NCBI RefSeq assembly: GCF_001429505.1
Contig: NZ_LMJW01000001.1
Coordinates: forward strand, 153,481-217,480
Origin: Allobosea sp. Root483D1
Lineage (GTDB): Bacteria; Pseudomonadota; Alphaproteobacteria; Rhizobiales; Beijerinckiaceae
Length of the DNA stretch: 64,000 nucleotides
Direction of reading: 5' to 3'
Shown piece by piece: positions 44,216 to 53,902 of the stretch. Position 1 is the first letter of the stretch, and every line of letters starts with the position of its first letter. Below the pieces are notes generated by a model, which did no database searches, was not told the origin of the DNA, and saw nothing but the letters and a program-made list of their open reading frames with translations. Both the position numbers and the translations under genes were made by a program.

Positions 44216-44833
44216 ATGTCACTCGAACTCTTCGCCGCCTACCTCGTCGCCTGCCTGGTGATCATCATCGTACCCGGCCCGACGGTGACGCTGATCATCG
44301 CCAACAGCCTGAGGCATGGTAGCCGCGCCGGGCTTCTCAACATGGCAGGAACGCAGGCGGGCCTCGCGATCATGATCGCGATCGTCGGCATCGGCCTGAG
44401 CTCGGTGATCGCCGCGATGGGCCACTGGTTCGACTGGGTCAGGCTCGCCGGCGCCGCCTATCTGATCTGGCTGGGATGGAAGATGTATCGCAGCGCCGGC
44501 GCAACCGCCGAGGGTGCAGGCGAGGCGCGCCCGCCGCGCGGCGGCTTCTTCCTGCAGGGCCTGCTGGTGGCGCTGAGCAACCCGAAGACACTGGTCTTCT
44601 TCGGCGCCTTCTTCCCGCAATTCCTCGATCCGGCGCGCGACTACGCCACCCAGATCGCGATCATGGGCGCGACCACGATGCTGTTCGCTGCGCTCAGCGA
44701 CGGCGCCTATGCGGTTCTCTCCGGCCGGGCCGGCCGCTTCCTCTCGCAAAGGCGCGTCCGGCTGATGTCGAAGGTCAGCGGCGGCTTCCTGATCGGCGGC
44801 GGGCTCTGGCTCGCCTCGACCCGCGGCAACTGA
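44216..44833 (+). CDS. LysE family exporter, third paralogue
   Basis: The 205-residue six-helix protein has the LysE/RhtB features YLVACLVIIIVPGPTVTLI, NSLRHGSRAGLLNMAGTQ and LVALSNPKTLVFFGAFFPQF. GGAGG upstream of the ATG at 44216 supports the start. The substrate is unknown. It shares its promoter region with the divergent chemoreceptor gene. Confidence 0.9.
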   Translation: MSLELFAAYLVACLVIIIVPGPTVTLIIANSLRHGSRAGLLNMAGTQAGLAIMIAIVGIGLSSVIAAMGHWFDWVRLAGAAYLIWLGWKMYRSAGATAEGAGEARPPRGGFFLQGLLVALSNPKTLVFFGAFFPQFLDPARDYATQIAIMGATTMLFAALSDGAYAVLSGRAGRFLSQRRVRLMSKVSGGFLIGGGLWLASTRGN

Positions 44834-44850
44834 GGCTCAGCGTGAGACGA

Positions 44851-45546
44851 TCACCACGGGATCGCCTCACCCTTCCAGTTTCGGAAGCTGTTGGTCTGGG
44901 CCATGCCGGAGGCGTCGATCGTCGCGATCAATCCTGCGGCGCTCTCGGTCGGCGGGATATCGGCGCCGCCGCCACCCATGTCGGTGCGGACCCAGCCGGG
45001 ATGGAAGAGCAGCACCGCGACCTCGCTGTCGCGCACGGCATTGCCGAAGGCGACCATGACCATGTTCACCGCCGTCTTCGAAGAGCGATAGGCGACGGCC
45101 CCGGACGGGTTGGAGCCGATCGAGCCCATGCGGCTCGAGATCGTCACGACCTTGCGGCCTGAGCCCGCCTCGACATTCGGCAGGAAGGCCTGCGCGACGC
45201 GTAACGGGGCGTAGACATTGACCTCGAAGACCTCTCGCCAGGCCTTGAAATCCATGTCGAGTGCCGTTTGCCGGTCGCGCGGGCCGTAAACGCCGGCATT
45301 GTTGACGAGCACGTCGATCGGCCGGCCATCGAGCGCCTGCTTGGCCGCGGCGACGCTCCTGTCGGAGGTGACGTCGAGTTCGAGCGGAGTCAGCGTGCCG
45401 GCCTGCCCGCCGGCGACCTCCGCCAGGGCCCCGCCCCAGGGATCGCGCGCCGCGGCGACGACATGGTCCCCCCGCCGCAGCAATTCCATCGTCAGCGCCA
45501 AGCCGATGCCGCGATTGGCGCCGGTGATCATCCAGGTCTGGGGCAT
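44851..45546 (-). CDS. SDR family oxidoreductase (CsgA/sniffer-like)
   Basis: The 231-residue SDR has MITGANRGIGLALTMELLRR at the cofactor site, NNAGVYGPRD, a catalytic Ser in TISSRMGSIG and AYRSSKTAVNMVMVA with the Tyr-x3-Lys pair. The C-terminus (FHPGWVRTDMGGG) matches the short atypical CsgA/sniffer-like group. The substrate is unknown. Confidence 0.9.
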   Translation of the reverse strand: MPQTWMITGANRGIGLALTMELLRRGDHVVAAARDPWGGALAEVAGGQAGTLTPLELDVTSDRSVAAAKQALDGRPIDVLVNNAGVYGPRDRQTALDMDFKAWREVFEVNVYAPLRVAQAFLPNVEAGSGRKVVTISSRMGSIGSNPSGAVAYRSSKTAVNMVMVAFGNAVRDSEVAVLLFHPGWVRTDMGGGGADIPPTESAAGLIATIDASGMAQTNSFRNWKGEAIPW

Positions 45547-45635
45547 GGTCAGGTCTCCGTCTCAGAGACTTCAGATAGGCATCCCCTGCGGGCGCGTCAT
45601 CAGGCCAGGAACCGTAAGCCCGCGCACAGCTTGCA

Positions 45636-45667
45636 TGAATATTCATATCATCTTATTTGAATATCCA
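45636..45667. promoter_or_regulatory. paired operator of the vapBC operon
   Basis: TGAATATTCA (45636-45645, a perfect palindrome) and TGAATATCCA (45658-45667, one mismatch) lie 22 bases apart from start to start, about two helical turns, directly before vapB. This arrangement fits binding of two VapB dimers within a VapBC complex. Confidence 0.7.
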
Positions 45668-45681
45668 TCAGGAGACATTTC

Positions 45682-45927
45682 ATGCCGCTTTATATTCGCG
45701 ACGATGCCGTGGACGCCCTGGCCGAACGCGTGCAGCGGGCGACGGGAGCGCGCACCAAGACTGATGCCGTGAAGGCCGCGCTTGAGAACGAGCTGACTCG
45801 CATCGAGGCCGACAAGCCGCTGCGGGAACGACTTGCGCGCAGCCTTGCAATCGCCGACGCCATGGGCGAGGCGCCGGGCGATTTCGACATGAAGCGCTTC
45901 ACCGACGAGATGTGGGGCGAACGCTGA
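45682..45927 (+). CDS. vapB: VapB-type antitoxin
   Basis: The 81-residue protein starts MPLYIRDDAVDALAERV and has ARTKTDAVKAALENEL, the Rv0623-like (PSK) antitoxin pattern with a ribbon-helix-helix N-terminus for DNA binding. The C-terminal tail (FDMKRFTDEMWGER) would bind and block the toxin. GGAG lies 7-10 bases before the start. Its stop overlaps the toxin start by one base. Confidence 0.88.
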   Translation: MPLYIRDDAVDALAERVQRATGARTKTDAVKAALENELTRIEADKPLRERLARSLAIADAMGEAPGDFDMKRFTDEMWGER

Positions 45928-46349
45928 TGTATCTCGATGCGTCCGCGATCGTCGCAATCCTGGGCCGCGAATCCGATGTGGAATCGCTGATCACGCGGCT
46001 GGAGGCAGCCGCCACGCCGCTGGTGGTTTCTCCACCGGGGTTGTTCGAGGCGGTGCTCGGCCTCGCCGCGAAGAAGGCACGGGCGGCAGGCCGCGAGCCC
46101 GATGCGGAGATGATCACTCGCGCCGAAGCCAGCGTCCGGCAATTCGTCGTCGATCTCGGCGCCGAGGAGATCTCCGTGACGCCGGAGATCGGTCGCGCCG
46201 CGATCGAGGTCGCCAAGCGCTACAGCCGTGCGGTCGGCAGCCCGGCCGCACTCAACTTCGGTGACTGCTTCGCCTATGCCTGCGCCCGCAGCCGCGATTT
46301 GCCCCTGCTCTACAAGGGCAACGATTTCGCGCAGACCGATCTGGCTTGA
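45927..46349 (+). CDS. vapC: VapC-type PIN-domain toxin
   Basis: The 140-residue ribonuclease of the PIN family keeps the acidic centre: D4 in MYLDASAIVAIL, E41 in GLFEAVLGL, D113 in NFGDCFAYA and D133 in GNDFAQT. VapC toxins cut tRNA or rRNA when VapB is degraded. The one-base overlap with vapB (TGATG) gives coupled translation. Its 3' end is three bases from the hydantoinase stop. Confidence 0.9.
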   Translation: MYLDASAIVAILGRESDVESLITRLEAAATPLVVSPPGLFEAVLGLAAKKARAAGREPDAEMITRAEASVRQFVVDLGAEEISVTPEIGRAAIEVAKRYSRAVGSPAALNFGDCFAYACARSRDLPLLYKGNDFAQTDLA

Positions 46350-46352
46350 GCC

Positions 46353-49300
46353 TCAACTCTTGCGCTTTCCATAGCCCCCGGCCGTCGGCGTGATCACGGT
46401 GACTGCTTCGCCGGCCTGGAGCAGCGTCTGGTCTGATGGCTTGAGCTCCTCGACTGCGCCCGACAAACGCCGGACCAGCGTCCTGCCGAGTTCGCCGGAC
46501 TCGCCGCCCTTCATGCCGAAGGGCCTGACCTTGCGATGCGAGGCGAGGATGGCGCAGTCCATCGTCTTGAGGAAACGGATGGTGCGGCTGGTGCCGTCGC
46601 CGGCGTTCCACTCGCCCTTGCCACCCGAACCCAGCCGGATGTGGAAATCCTCCAGCACGACCGGGAAGCGCGTCTCCAGGATCTCCGGATCGGTCAGGCG
46701 CGAATTGGTCATGTGGACGTGCACACCGGAGGTGCCGTTGAAGCCCGGCCCGGCCGGCGATCCCGAGCAGATCGTCTCGTAATACTGATACTGATCGTTG
46801 CCGAAGGTCAGGTTGTTCATCGTGCCCTGCGAGGACGACATCGCCTCCAGCGCGCCGAACAGCGTGTTGGTGACGGCCTGGCTGACCTCGACATTGCCGG
46901 CGACGACGGCGGCCGGGTAGCGCGGTGCCAGCATCGAGCCTTCCGGCACGATGATCTTGATCGGCCGCAGGCAGCCGGCATTCATCGGGATCGCATCGTC
47001 GACCATGACGCGGAAGACATAGAGCACGGCGGCGCGGGTGACGGGTGCCGGCGCGTTGAAATTGTCCGGCCGCTGCGGCGAGGTTCCGGTGAAGTCGACG
47101 GTGGCCTCGCGCCTGTCGCGGTCGATGGTGATCTTCACCTTGATCGCGCAGCCCTGGTCCATCGGATAGGTGAACTCGGCGTCGTGCAGCTTGGTCAGCA
47201 GGCGCGCGACACTCTCGGCTGCGTTGTCCTGGACATGGCCCATATAGGCCTGGACGACATCGAGGCCGAAGGAGCGGATCATCTTCTTCAGCTCGGCCAC
47301 GCCCTTTTCGTTGGCGGCGATCTGGGCTTTCAGGTCGTTGACGTTCTGCACGACGTTGCGGACCGGATAGCGCGCGCCGGTCAGCAGCTTGACCAGATCC
47401 TCCTCGCAGAAGCGGCCTTGATCGACGATCTTGAAGTTGTCGATATAGACGCCTTCCTCCTCGATATTCGTCGCGAGCGGCGACATCGAGCCCGGCGCGG
47501 TGCCGCCAACATCGGCGTGGTGGCCGCGGCTGGCTACCCAGAACAGGATGTCCCTGTCCTCGGCATCGAAGACCGGCGTGCAGACCGTGATGTCGGGCAG
47601 ATGCGTGCCGCCATTATAGGGCGCGTTCAGGCAGTAGACGTCGCCGGGCTTGATCACCGGGTTGTTCTTGATGACGGTCTCGACCGACTTGTCCATCGAG
47701 CCGAGATGGACCGGCATATGCGGCGCATTGGCGACCAGCGAGGCGTCGGAGGCGAAGACGGCGCAAGAGAAGTCGAGCCGCTCCTTGATGTTCACCGAAT
47801 AGGCGGTGTTCTGCAGCGTAACGCCCATCTGCTCGGCGATCGACATGAAGAGGTTGTTGAAGATCTCGAGCATGACGGGATCGGCCTTGGTGCCGATTGC
47901 GGCGTTCTGAACCAGCGCCTTGCTGCGGGTCAGGACGAGATGGTCCTTGGCCGTCAGCTTTGCGGTCCAGCCATCCTCGACCACGACGGTCTGGTTCGGC
48001 TCGATCACGATGGCCGGACCGGCAATGCCCTGGCCTCGTGCCATCGCCTCGCGCCGGACGATCGCCGCCTCGTGCCATTGCCCCTTCGAGAAGAAGCGGG
48101 TGCGCTCGGCGATTCCGGGCTCGCCGGCGTTCTCGGCCGCTGCGGCCTCCTCAAAGCGGGCCCCGCCGCCGACCGCCTCGACCTCGACGGCTTCGACGAC
48201 CAGCGCCTTGGTCTCGTCCATGAAGCCGAAGCGCGCCTTGTGCGCGGCCTGGAAAGCCTCCTGCATCTCGGCGCGCGAGCCGAAAGCGACAGCAATCGCC
48301 GTATCGGTGCCGGCATAGCGGATATGGGCGCGGACATGGATGGCGATGTCGCCTTCCGGTACGCCCTGCCCGGCGACCTCGGCGCGGGTCTCGGCGCCAA
48401 GCCTGTCGCCGATTCCGGCGATCGCCGCCTTCGCCTCGCCATCGAGCGGCACGTCGAGCGCCGCCGTCCGCGTCGCACGGATCTCGGCGAGGCCCATGCC
48501 ATAGGCCGAAAGCAGGCCGGAGAACGGGTGCAGCAGCACGGTCTTGATGCCGAGCGCATCGGCGACGAGGCAGGCATGCTGGCCGCCGGCGCCGCCGAAG
48601 GAGTTCAGCGCATAGCGGGTGATGTCGTAGCCACGCTGCACCGAGATCTTCTTGATCGCCTCGGCCATGTTCGCGACGGCGATCTGGACGAAGCCGTCGG
48701 CGACCTCCTCGGGCGAGCGACCATCGCCAACCTCGGCCGCAAGCGTCGCGAATTTTTCGCGGACGGTCCCGACATCGAGCGGCTGGTCCTGGCCGGGGCC
48801 GAAGATCGGCGGGAAATAGGACGGGATCAGCTTGCCGACCATGACGTTGGCGTCGGTCACGGCAAGCGGGCCGCCGCGGCGATAGGCGGCCGGGCCCGGA
48901 TTGGCACCGGCGGAATCGGGACCGACGCGGAAGCGCGAGCCGTCATAATGGAGAATGGATCCTCCACCTGCAGCAACGGTGTGGATCAGCATCATCGGCG
49001 CCCGCATGCGCACGCCGGCAACCTCGGTCTCGAAGGCGCGCTCATACTCGCCATCGAAATGAGCGACGTCGGTCGAGGTACCGCCCATGTCGAAGCCGAT
49101 GACCTTGTCGAAGCCGGCTGAGCGGCCGGTCTCGGCAAGACCGACGACGCCGCCGGCCGGGCCGGACAGGATCGCGTCCTTGCCCTGGAACAGCTCGGCA
49201 GCGGTAAGACCTCCCGAGGACATCATGAACATCAGCCGCGCGCCGGTTCGGGCGATGTCGAGCTCCTCCGAGACCTGTGCGACATAGCGGGCGAGGATCG

Positions 49301-49949
49301 GCGAGAGATAGGCGTCGACCACGGCGGTGTCGCCACGGCCGACCAGCTTGATCAGCGGCGAGACCTCGTGGCTGACCGATACCTGCGGGAAACCGATCTC
49401 GCGGGCGATCCTGGCGGCGAGCTGCTCATGGGCCGGGTAGCGATAGCCGTGCATGAAGGCGATCGCGACGGCGCGAAAACCGGCATCGTACTGCGCCTGC
49501 AGTGCGGCGCGGATCGCGACCTCGTTCGGCGCCTGCTCGACGCTGCCGTCGGCCAGAATGCGCTCCTCGACCTCGACGACCGCGTCATAGAGCTGCTCGG
49601 GTTTGATGATCTCCTTGGCGAAGATGTCGGGCCGGGCCTGGTAGCCGATGCGCAGCGCATCGCGGAAACCCTTGGTGATGACGAGCAGCGTGCGGTCGCC
49701 CTTTCGCTCGAGCAGCGCATTGGTCGCGACCGTCGTGCCCATGCGGACCTCGCCGACCGTGCCGGCCGGGATCGGCTCGCCGGTCTTGAGGCCGAGATGG
49801 TCGCGGATGCCCTGGACGGCAGCGTCGCGATAGGCGCCGGGATTCTCGGAGAGCAGCTTGCGGGCATGCAACTTGCCTGCAGGATCGCGGCCGATCACGT
49901 CGGTGAAGGTGCCACCACGGTCGATCCAGAAGTCCCAACGGCCGCTCAT
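46353..49949 (-). CDS. fused hydantoinase/5-oxoprolinase (HyuA-HyuB)
   Basis: The 1198-residue protein joins a HyuA half (about 1-690: [34 protein letters not shown]) and a HyuB half (from about 695: [47 protein letters not shown]). The single-chain form is typical of ATP-dependent 5-oxoprolinase, and of related hydantoin or N-methylhydantoin enzymes. The ATPase motifs DRGGTFTD and DMGGTSTD are intact. It is divergent from a TRAP transporter across a region with a perfect inverted repeat, which suggests one catabolic unit. The exact substrate, 5-oxoproline or a hydantoin-like ring, is open. Confidence 0.92.
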   Translation of the reverse strand: MSGRWDFWIDRGGTFTDVIGRDPAGKLHARKLLSENPGAYRDAAVQGIRDHLGLKTGEPIPAGTVGEVRMGTTVATNALLERKGDRTLLVITKGFRDALRIGYQARPDIFAKEIIKPEQLYDAVVEVEERILADGSVEQAPNEVAIRAALQAQYDAGFRAVAIAFMHGYRYPAHEQLAARIAREIGFPQVSVSHEVSPLIKLVGRGDTAVVDAYLSPILARYVAQVSEELDIARTGARLMFMMSSGGLTAAELFQGKDAILSGPAGGVVGLAETGRSAGFDKVIGFDMGGTSTDVAHFDGEYERAFETEVAGVRMRAPMMLIHTVAAGGGSILHYDGSRFRVGPDSAGANPGPAAYRRGGPLAVTDANVMVGKLIPSYFPPIFGPGQDQPLDVGTVREKFATLAAEVGDGRSPEEVADGFVQIAVANMAEAIKKISVQRGYDITRYALNSFGGAGGQHACLVADALGIKTVLLHPFSGLLSAYGMGLAEIRATRTAALDVPLDGEAKAAIAGIGDRLGAETRAEVAGQGVPEGDIAIHVRAHIRYAGTDTAIAVAFGSRAEMQEAFQAAHKARFGFMDETKALVVEAVEVEAVGGGARFEEAAAAENAGEPGIAERTRFFSKGQWHEAAIVRREAMARGQGIAGPAIVIEPNQTVVVEDGWTAKLTAKDHLVLTRSKALVQNAAIGTKADPVMLEIFNNLFMSIAEQMGVTLQNTAYSVNIKERLDFSCAVFASDASLVANAPHMPVHLGSMDKSVETVIKNNPVIKPGDVYCLNAPYNGGTHLPDITVCTPVFDAEDRDILFWVASRGHHADVGGTAPGSMSPLATNIEEEGVYIDNFKIVDQGRFCEEDLVKLLTGARYPVRNVVQNVNDLKAQIAANEKGVAELKKMIRSFGLDVVQAYMGHVQDNAAESVARLLTKLHDAEFTYPMDQGCAIKVKITIDRDRREATVDFTGTSPQRPDNFNAPAPVTRAAVLYVFRVMVDDAIPMNAGCLRPIKIIVPEGSMLAPRYPAAVVAGNVEVSQAVTNTLFGALEAMSSSQGTMNNLTFGNDQYQYYETICSGSPAGPGFNGTSGVHVHMTNSRLTDPEILETRFPVVLEDFHIRLGSGGKGEWNAGDGTSRTIRFLKTMDCAILASHRKVRPFGMKGGESGELGRTLVRRLSGAVEELKPSDQTLLQAGEAVTVITPTAGGYGKRKS

Positions 49950-50045
49950 GATCCGATCCCCCGATTATTGGCCCATAAGGCTCGGCGCGCTTTCCGTTCA
50001 GCCGGTTCCGGCTGAACGACAAGAATTCGCGCCAGATAAAAAGCC

Positions 50046-50085
50046 GAGCATGTTCTCATGGTGCCCACTTTTGCGGAACATGCTC
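50046..50085. repeat. inverted repeat of the GAGCATGTTC type
   Basis: GAGCATGTTC (50046-50055) and GAACATGCTC (50076-50085) are perfect complements separated by 20 bases that include GTGCCCACTTTTGCG. Similar GATCATGCTC palindromes with an AAAAGTGG-like middle are common between genes in Bradyrhizobium relatives (recalled, not checked). It lies next to the operator at 50090. Confidence 0.55.
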
Positions 50086-50089
50086 ACTG

Positions 50090-50120
50090 ACGTTTCATCG
50101 ATAAATCGTCGATGAAACGT
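50090..50120. promoter_or_regulatory. operator between the hydantoinase gene and the TRAP operon
   Basis: ACGTTTCATCGA (50090-50101) and TCGATGAAACGT (50109-50120) are a perfect 12-bp inverted repeat with a 7-base spacer (TAAATCG). It sits in the 337-base divergent gap, 141 bases from the hydantoinase start and 167 from the DctQ start. No T-run follows. It is likely the site of a dimeric regulator; the MarR-like gene at 53372 is the nearest candidate. Confidence 0.65.
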
Positions 50121-50286
50121 TGACAAGCTCATTTCGCCGATTAGGATCGGCTTTGCGATCGGGACATGGCTGAGGGGCCGGACCGATCTTAGGGGAGGCT
50201 TTCATGACGGGACCGGTCCTGGCAACCGCTGCTTTGTGCATGGCGCAATCGGCTGGCATGGCGACACGCCGTCCGGAGGCGCGCGC

Positions 50287-50835
50287 ATGATCCGCCGCTT
50301 CCTCGACGCGCTCTATCTGGTCTCCGGCTGGCTCGCCGGCGCCAGCCTCGTCGCCATCTTCTTGCTGATGATGTTCCTGTCCATCGGCCGCGAGATCAAT
50401 TTCAACATTCCATCGGGCGACGACTTCGCGTCATGGGCCCTGGTCGCGATGGCCTTTCTCGGGCTCGCCCACACTTTCAAGCGCGGCGAGATGATCCGGG
50501 TCGGCCTGCTGATCGAGCGCCTTCAGGGCCGCCCCCGGCAGGCGGCGGAACTCATTTCCCTGACAGTCGCATCTGGCTTCATCGGCTACTTCGCCTTCCA
50601 GGCCGGGCGCCTCGCGCATGATTCCTGGCGCTTCAACGACATGTCGACCGGCGTCGTCTCGGTGCCGCTATGGATCCCGCAGCTCGGCATGGTGATCGGC
50701 CTCGCGATTCTGCTGATCGCCATGCTGGACGAGTTCGTCATCGTGGCGCGCGGCGGGAAGCCTACCTACCAGCCGGAACCGCCGAAAACCGTCGAGGAAC
50801 TGGTCGAGCGCGTCGCGCAGGGCGGAGGCGTCTGA
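50287..50835 (+). CDS. TRAP transporter small permease (DctQ type)
   Basis: The 182-residue membrane protein has four hydrophobic helices and DctQ features: IRRFLDALYLVSGWLAG, ASWALVAMAFLGLAHTFKRGEMIRV (in parts) and WIPQLGMVIGLAILLI. It is the small membrane subunit that supports the large permease. The ATG at 50287 follows GGAGG; an ATG 51 bases upstream lacks support. Its stop overlaps the next start by one base. Confidence 0.92.
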   Translation: MIRRFLDALYLVSGWLAGASLVAIFLLMMFLSIGREINFNIPSGDDFASWALVAMAFLGLAHTFKRGEMIRVGLLIERLQGRPRQAAELISLTVASGFIGYFAFQAGRLAHDSWRFNDMSTGVVSVPLWIPQLGMVIGLAILLIAMLDEFVIVARGGKPTYQPEPPKTVEELVERVAQGGGV

Positions 50836-52139
50836 TGGCCCTGCCCGAACTTGCGCTGGTCCTGCTGCTCTTCCTCGTCCTCATCCTGGCAAGCGGCATC
50901 TGGATCTCGGTCGGCCTTGGCCTGGTCGGCCTGCTCGCGATGACCCTCGTCACCGACGTGCCTATCGGCCAGGTGATGGCGACGACGGTGTGGAGCGCGA
51001 CTGCGTCATGGACCCTCGCCGCGCTGCCACTGTTCATCTGGATGGGCGAGATCCTGTTCAGGACGCGGCTCTCCGAGCAGATGTTCCAGGGCCTGTCGCC
51101 CTGGCTGCAATGGCTGCCCGGCCGCCTGATCCACACCAACATCGTCGGCTGCGGCATCTTCGCGGCGGTCTCCGGCTCGTCCGCCGCAACCGTCGCCACC
51201 ATCGGCAAGATCGCCCTGCCGGAGCTGAAGAAGCGCGGCTATGACGAACGTCTGAGCCTCGGCACGCTCGCCGGTTCCGGCACGCTCGGCCTCTTGATCC
51301 CGCCGTCGATCCCGATGGTGGTCTATGCGGTCACCGCCAACGTCTCGGTGCTCCAGGTCTTCCTCGGCGGCTTCCTGCCCGGCCTGCTCGTGATGGCGCT
51401 CTATATGGGCTACGTCATCATCTGGTCGCTGCTCAACCCGGACAAGACGCCGCCGCGCGACCCCATCATGCCGCTGCGCGCGAAACTGCGCCAATCAGCC
51501 AAGCTAGCGCCCTGTCTGCTGCTGATCGCCGCGGTCTTCCTGTCGCTGGTCCTCGGCTTCGCCACCGCGACCGAATGTGCCGCCTTCGGCGTCACCGGCG
51601 CGCTCTTCCTCGCCTGGTGGAGCGGCACGCTGACCTGGCCGACGCTGCTCGAAAGCATCATGAGCGCGACGCGGCTGACCTGCATGATCATGCTGATCCT
51701 GGCAGGCGCAGCCTTCTGCACCGCGGCGATGGGCTTCACGGGCATCCCGGCGGCGCTGGCGGACTGGGTCAAGGGCCAGCAGCTTTCGCCGCACATGCTC
51801 GTCCTGGCGCTGACCGTGATGTACATCATCCTGGGCTGCCTGATCGACGGCATCTCGATGATCGTGCTGACGGCAGTGATCGTGCTGCCGATGGTGAAGG
51901 AGGCCGGCTTCGACTTAGTCTGGTTCGGCGTCTACCTCGTCATCCATGTCGAGATGGCGCAGATCACCCCGCCGGTCGGCTTCAACCTGTTCGTGCTGCA
52001 GAACATGAGCGGCAAGGACACCTGGACGGTTGCGAGAGCGGCCTTTCCGTTCTTCATTCTGCTCAACGTCGCCGTGCTGATCATCACGACCTTCCCGCAG
52101 ATCGTGCTCTATTTGCCAAAGCTCGCCTTCCCAGATTGA
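50835..52139 (+). CDS. TRAP transporter large permease (DctM type)
   Basis: The 434-residue protein has about 12 hydrophobic helices and DctM motifs: MGEILFRTRLSEQMFQGL, AVSGSSAATVATIGKIALPE, GTLGLLIPPSIPMVVYA and QITPPVGFNLFVLQ. It forms the solute channel, driven by sodium. It overlaps dctQ by one base and is followed 47 bases later by the binding-protein gene. Confidence 0.95.
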   Translation: MALPELALVLLLFLVLILASGIWISVGLGLVGLLAMTLVTDVPIGQVMATTVWSATASWTLAALPLFIWMGEILFRTRLSEQMFQGLSPWLQWLPGRLIHTNIVGCGIFAAVSGSSAATVATIGKIALPELKKRGYDERLSLGTLAGSGTLGLLIPPSIPMVVYAVTANVSVLQVFLGGFLPGLLVMALYMGYVIIWSLLNPDKTPPRDPIMPLRAKLRQSAKLAPCLLLIAAVFLSLVLGFATATECAAFGVTGALFLAWWSGTLTWPTLLESIMSATRLTCMIMLILAGAAFCTAAMGFTGIPAALADWVKGQQLSPHMLVLALTVMYIILGCLIDGISMIVLTAVIVLPMVKEAGFDLVWFGVYLVIHVEMAQITPPVGFNLFVLQNMSGKDTWTVARAAFPFFILLNVAVLIITTFPQIVLYLPKLAFPD

Positions 52140-52186
52140 GATCAAGACCGAGCTACCAAGACCAAGCAACAGAGAGGGACAACGAC

Positions 52187-53173
52187 ATGCTCAACCGCAG
52201 AACCGCGATCGCCGCCTTTGCGCTCGGCTGCAGCGCCTTCGCGCTCGCCGCCCCGGCCTCAGCGCAAACCAAGTGGAACCTGCCGGCCGCCTATCCGTCC
52301 GACAACCCGCATTCGGAAAACCTTGTCCTCTTCGCCAAGGACGTCGAGACCGCGACATCAGGCAAGCTGCAGATCACCGTCCATCCCGGCGCCGCCTTGT
52401 TCAAGGCCCCCGAGATCAAGCGCGCGGTGGCCAGCGGCCAGGCCCAGATGGGCGAGGTGCTGATGTCGCTGCACGAGAACGAGGACCCGGTCTTCGGGAT
52501 CGACGTCGTGCCGTTCCTGGCGACCTCGTTTGCCGACTCGCTGAAGCTCTACAAGGCGTCGAAGGCGGCGGTCGAGAAGAAGCTCGACAGCCAGGGCGTC
52601 AAGCTCCTGTTCATGGTCCCGTGGGCGCCGCAGGGCGTCTACACCAAGAAGGAGCTCAGCACGATCGACGACATGAAGGGCCTGAAATGGCGGGCCTATA
52701 ATGTCGGCACGGCGCGCCTCGGCGAGCTCCTCGGCATGCAGTCGGTGACGATCCAGGCGGCCGAGCTGCCGCAGGCCCTGGCAACCGGCGTGGTCAACTC
52801 CTTCATGTCGTCGGGCGGTACCGGCTATGACTCGAAGGCTTGGGAGACCCTGACGCATTTCTACGACGTGCAGGCCTGGATCCCGAAGGACGCCACCTTC
52901 GTCAACAAGGCCGCTTTTGACGCCCTCGACAAGCCGACGCAGGAGGCGATCCTGAAGGCTTCCGCCGCCGCCGAAGCCCGCGGCTGGAAGATGTGGGAAG
53001 AGAAGACCAACTGGTATCTCGACCAGCTCAAGGCCAAGGGCATGAAGGTGCAGGCCCCCTCCGCCGCGCTCGCCGCCGGCTTCAAGAAGGCCGGCGAGAC
53101 GCTGACCGCCGACTGGCTGAAGAAGGCTGGCGCCGACGGCCAGGCGATCGTCGACGCCTACAAGAAGATGTGA
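52187..53173 (+). CDS. TRAP transporter periplasmic solute-binding protein (DctP type)
   Basis: The 328-residue protein has a signal peptide (AIAAFALGCSAFALAAPASA) and DctP features: YPSDNPHSENLVLFAKDVE, HPGAALFKAPEIKRAVASGQ and the ligand Arg in LKWRAYNV. It captures an organic acid for the DctQM permease. With the divergent oxoprolinase gene, 5-oxoproline or a hydantoin-derived acid is a reasonable ligand guess. GAGAGGGACAACGAC precedes the ATG. Confidence 0.93.
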   Translation: MLNRRTAIAAFALGCSAFALAAPASAQTKWNLPAAYPSDNPHSENLVLFAKDVETATSGKLQITVHPGAALFKAPEIKRAVASGQAQMGEVLMSLHENEDPVFGIDVVPFLATSFADSLKLYKASKAAVEKKLDSQGVKLLFMVPWAPQGVYTKKELSTIDDMKGLKWRAYNVGTARLGELLGMQSVTIQAAELPQALATGVVNSFMSSGGTGYDSKAWETLTHFYDVQAWIPKDATFVNKAAFDALDKPTQEAILKASAAAEARGWKMWEEKTNWYLDQLKAKGMKVQAPSAALAAGFKKAGETLTADWLKKAGADGQAIVDAYKKM

Positions 53174-53207
53174 GGCATTACGGCCAACACGGGCGAACCG
53201 CCTCTTC

Positions 53208-53347
53208 CCTTCTCCCGAATGGGAGAAGGTGGCGCGGAGCGCCGGATGAGGGCCTGCCGCTTCCGCAAAAGGCGCGGCGGCAAAGCTGTCATCCGAACTT
53301 GAGAGGGCAGTCCCTCACCCCTACCCCTCTCCCATCCGGGAGAGGGG
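53208..53347. repeat. intergenic repeat, family C, with two hairpins
   Basis: CCTTCTCCC-GAAT-GGGAGAAGG (53208-53229) and CCCCTCTCCC-ATCC-GGGAGAGGGG (53324-53347) border a segment with GCGCGGAGCGCCGGATGAGGG. The pattern is a dispersed repeat type common in Rhizobiales. It fills the gap between dctP and the MarR-like gene and may limit read-through. Confidence 0.75.
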
Positions 53348-53371
53348 ATCCCGCGCTCCATCCGGCACCGC

Positions 53372-53893
53372 ATGATGCAATCGCCTGACGACCTCGGCCC
53401 GATCGTTTCCTCCGGCCATCTCGCCTCCGGCGCGATGCCGGCGCTGTCGGAGTTCGAGTTCGCGATGAACATGACGGTGCACGCCTTCCAGCGCTGGATG
53501 CTGCGCTGCATGACGGCGGCAGGCATTCCCGACCTGACGCCGATGGACGTGCTCGTCCTGCACAACGTCAATCATCGCGGCAAGGCCAAGCGCCTCGCCG
53601 ACATCTGCCTCGTCCTCAACATCGAGGACACGCATCTGGTGAACTATTCGCTGAAGAAGCTCGAGCGCCTGAAGCTCTTGAAGAGCGGGCGCAAGGGCAA
53701 GGAGAAGACCGTCGCCATCACCCCGGCCGGCGAAGAGGCCTGCAAGCGCTACGCCCAGATCCGCGAGCAGCTCCTGGTGAAATCGGTGCTGGCGACCGGC
53801 ATCGACCCGGCTCGCCTGTCGGAGATCGCCGCCGCGATGCGCTCGCTCTCCGGCCAGTACGACCAGGCGGCGCGGGCGGCGGCGAGCCTCTAA
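53372..53893 (+). CDS. MarR-like winged-helix regulator
   Basis: The 173-residue protein has an N-terminal helical part (SEFEFAMNMTVHAFQRWM) and a winged helix: LTPMDVLVLHNVNHRGKAKRLADI, then LNIEDTHLVNYSLKKLERLK and GRKGKEKTVAITPAG as the wing. This is the variant MarR group seen beside amino acid and TRAP genes. It is downstream of the TRAP operon on the same strand, across repeat C, and is the best candidate to bind the operator at 50090. An ATG three bases later is also possible. Confidence 0.85.
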   Translation: MMQSPDDLGPIVSSGHLASGAMPALSEFEFAMNMTVHAFQRWMLRCMTAAGIPDLTPMDVLVLHNVNHRGKAKRLADICLVLNIEDTHLVNYSLKKLERLKLLKSGRKGKEKTVAITPAGEEACKRYAQIREQLLVKSVLATGIDPARLSEIAAAMRSLSGQYDQAARAAASL

Positions 53894-53902
53894 GAGCCCC
53901 GC

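Noticed and set aside
46536..49121. Very long open frame on the plus strand opposite the hydantoinase gene
   Set aside because: It lies fully antisense to a well-supported gene, has an Arg/Asp/Gly-rich composition with no domain, and is expected from codon bias in GC-rich DNA. The same applies to long antisense frames over the EF-G-like gene (18414-20465), leuC (29764-31572) and mcd (54032-55675).
53208..53347. Possible CRISPR-like or attenuator structure before the MarR-like gene
   Set aside because: The two hairpins differ from each other, there are no regular spacers, and the pattern matches a dispersed intergenic repeat.
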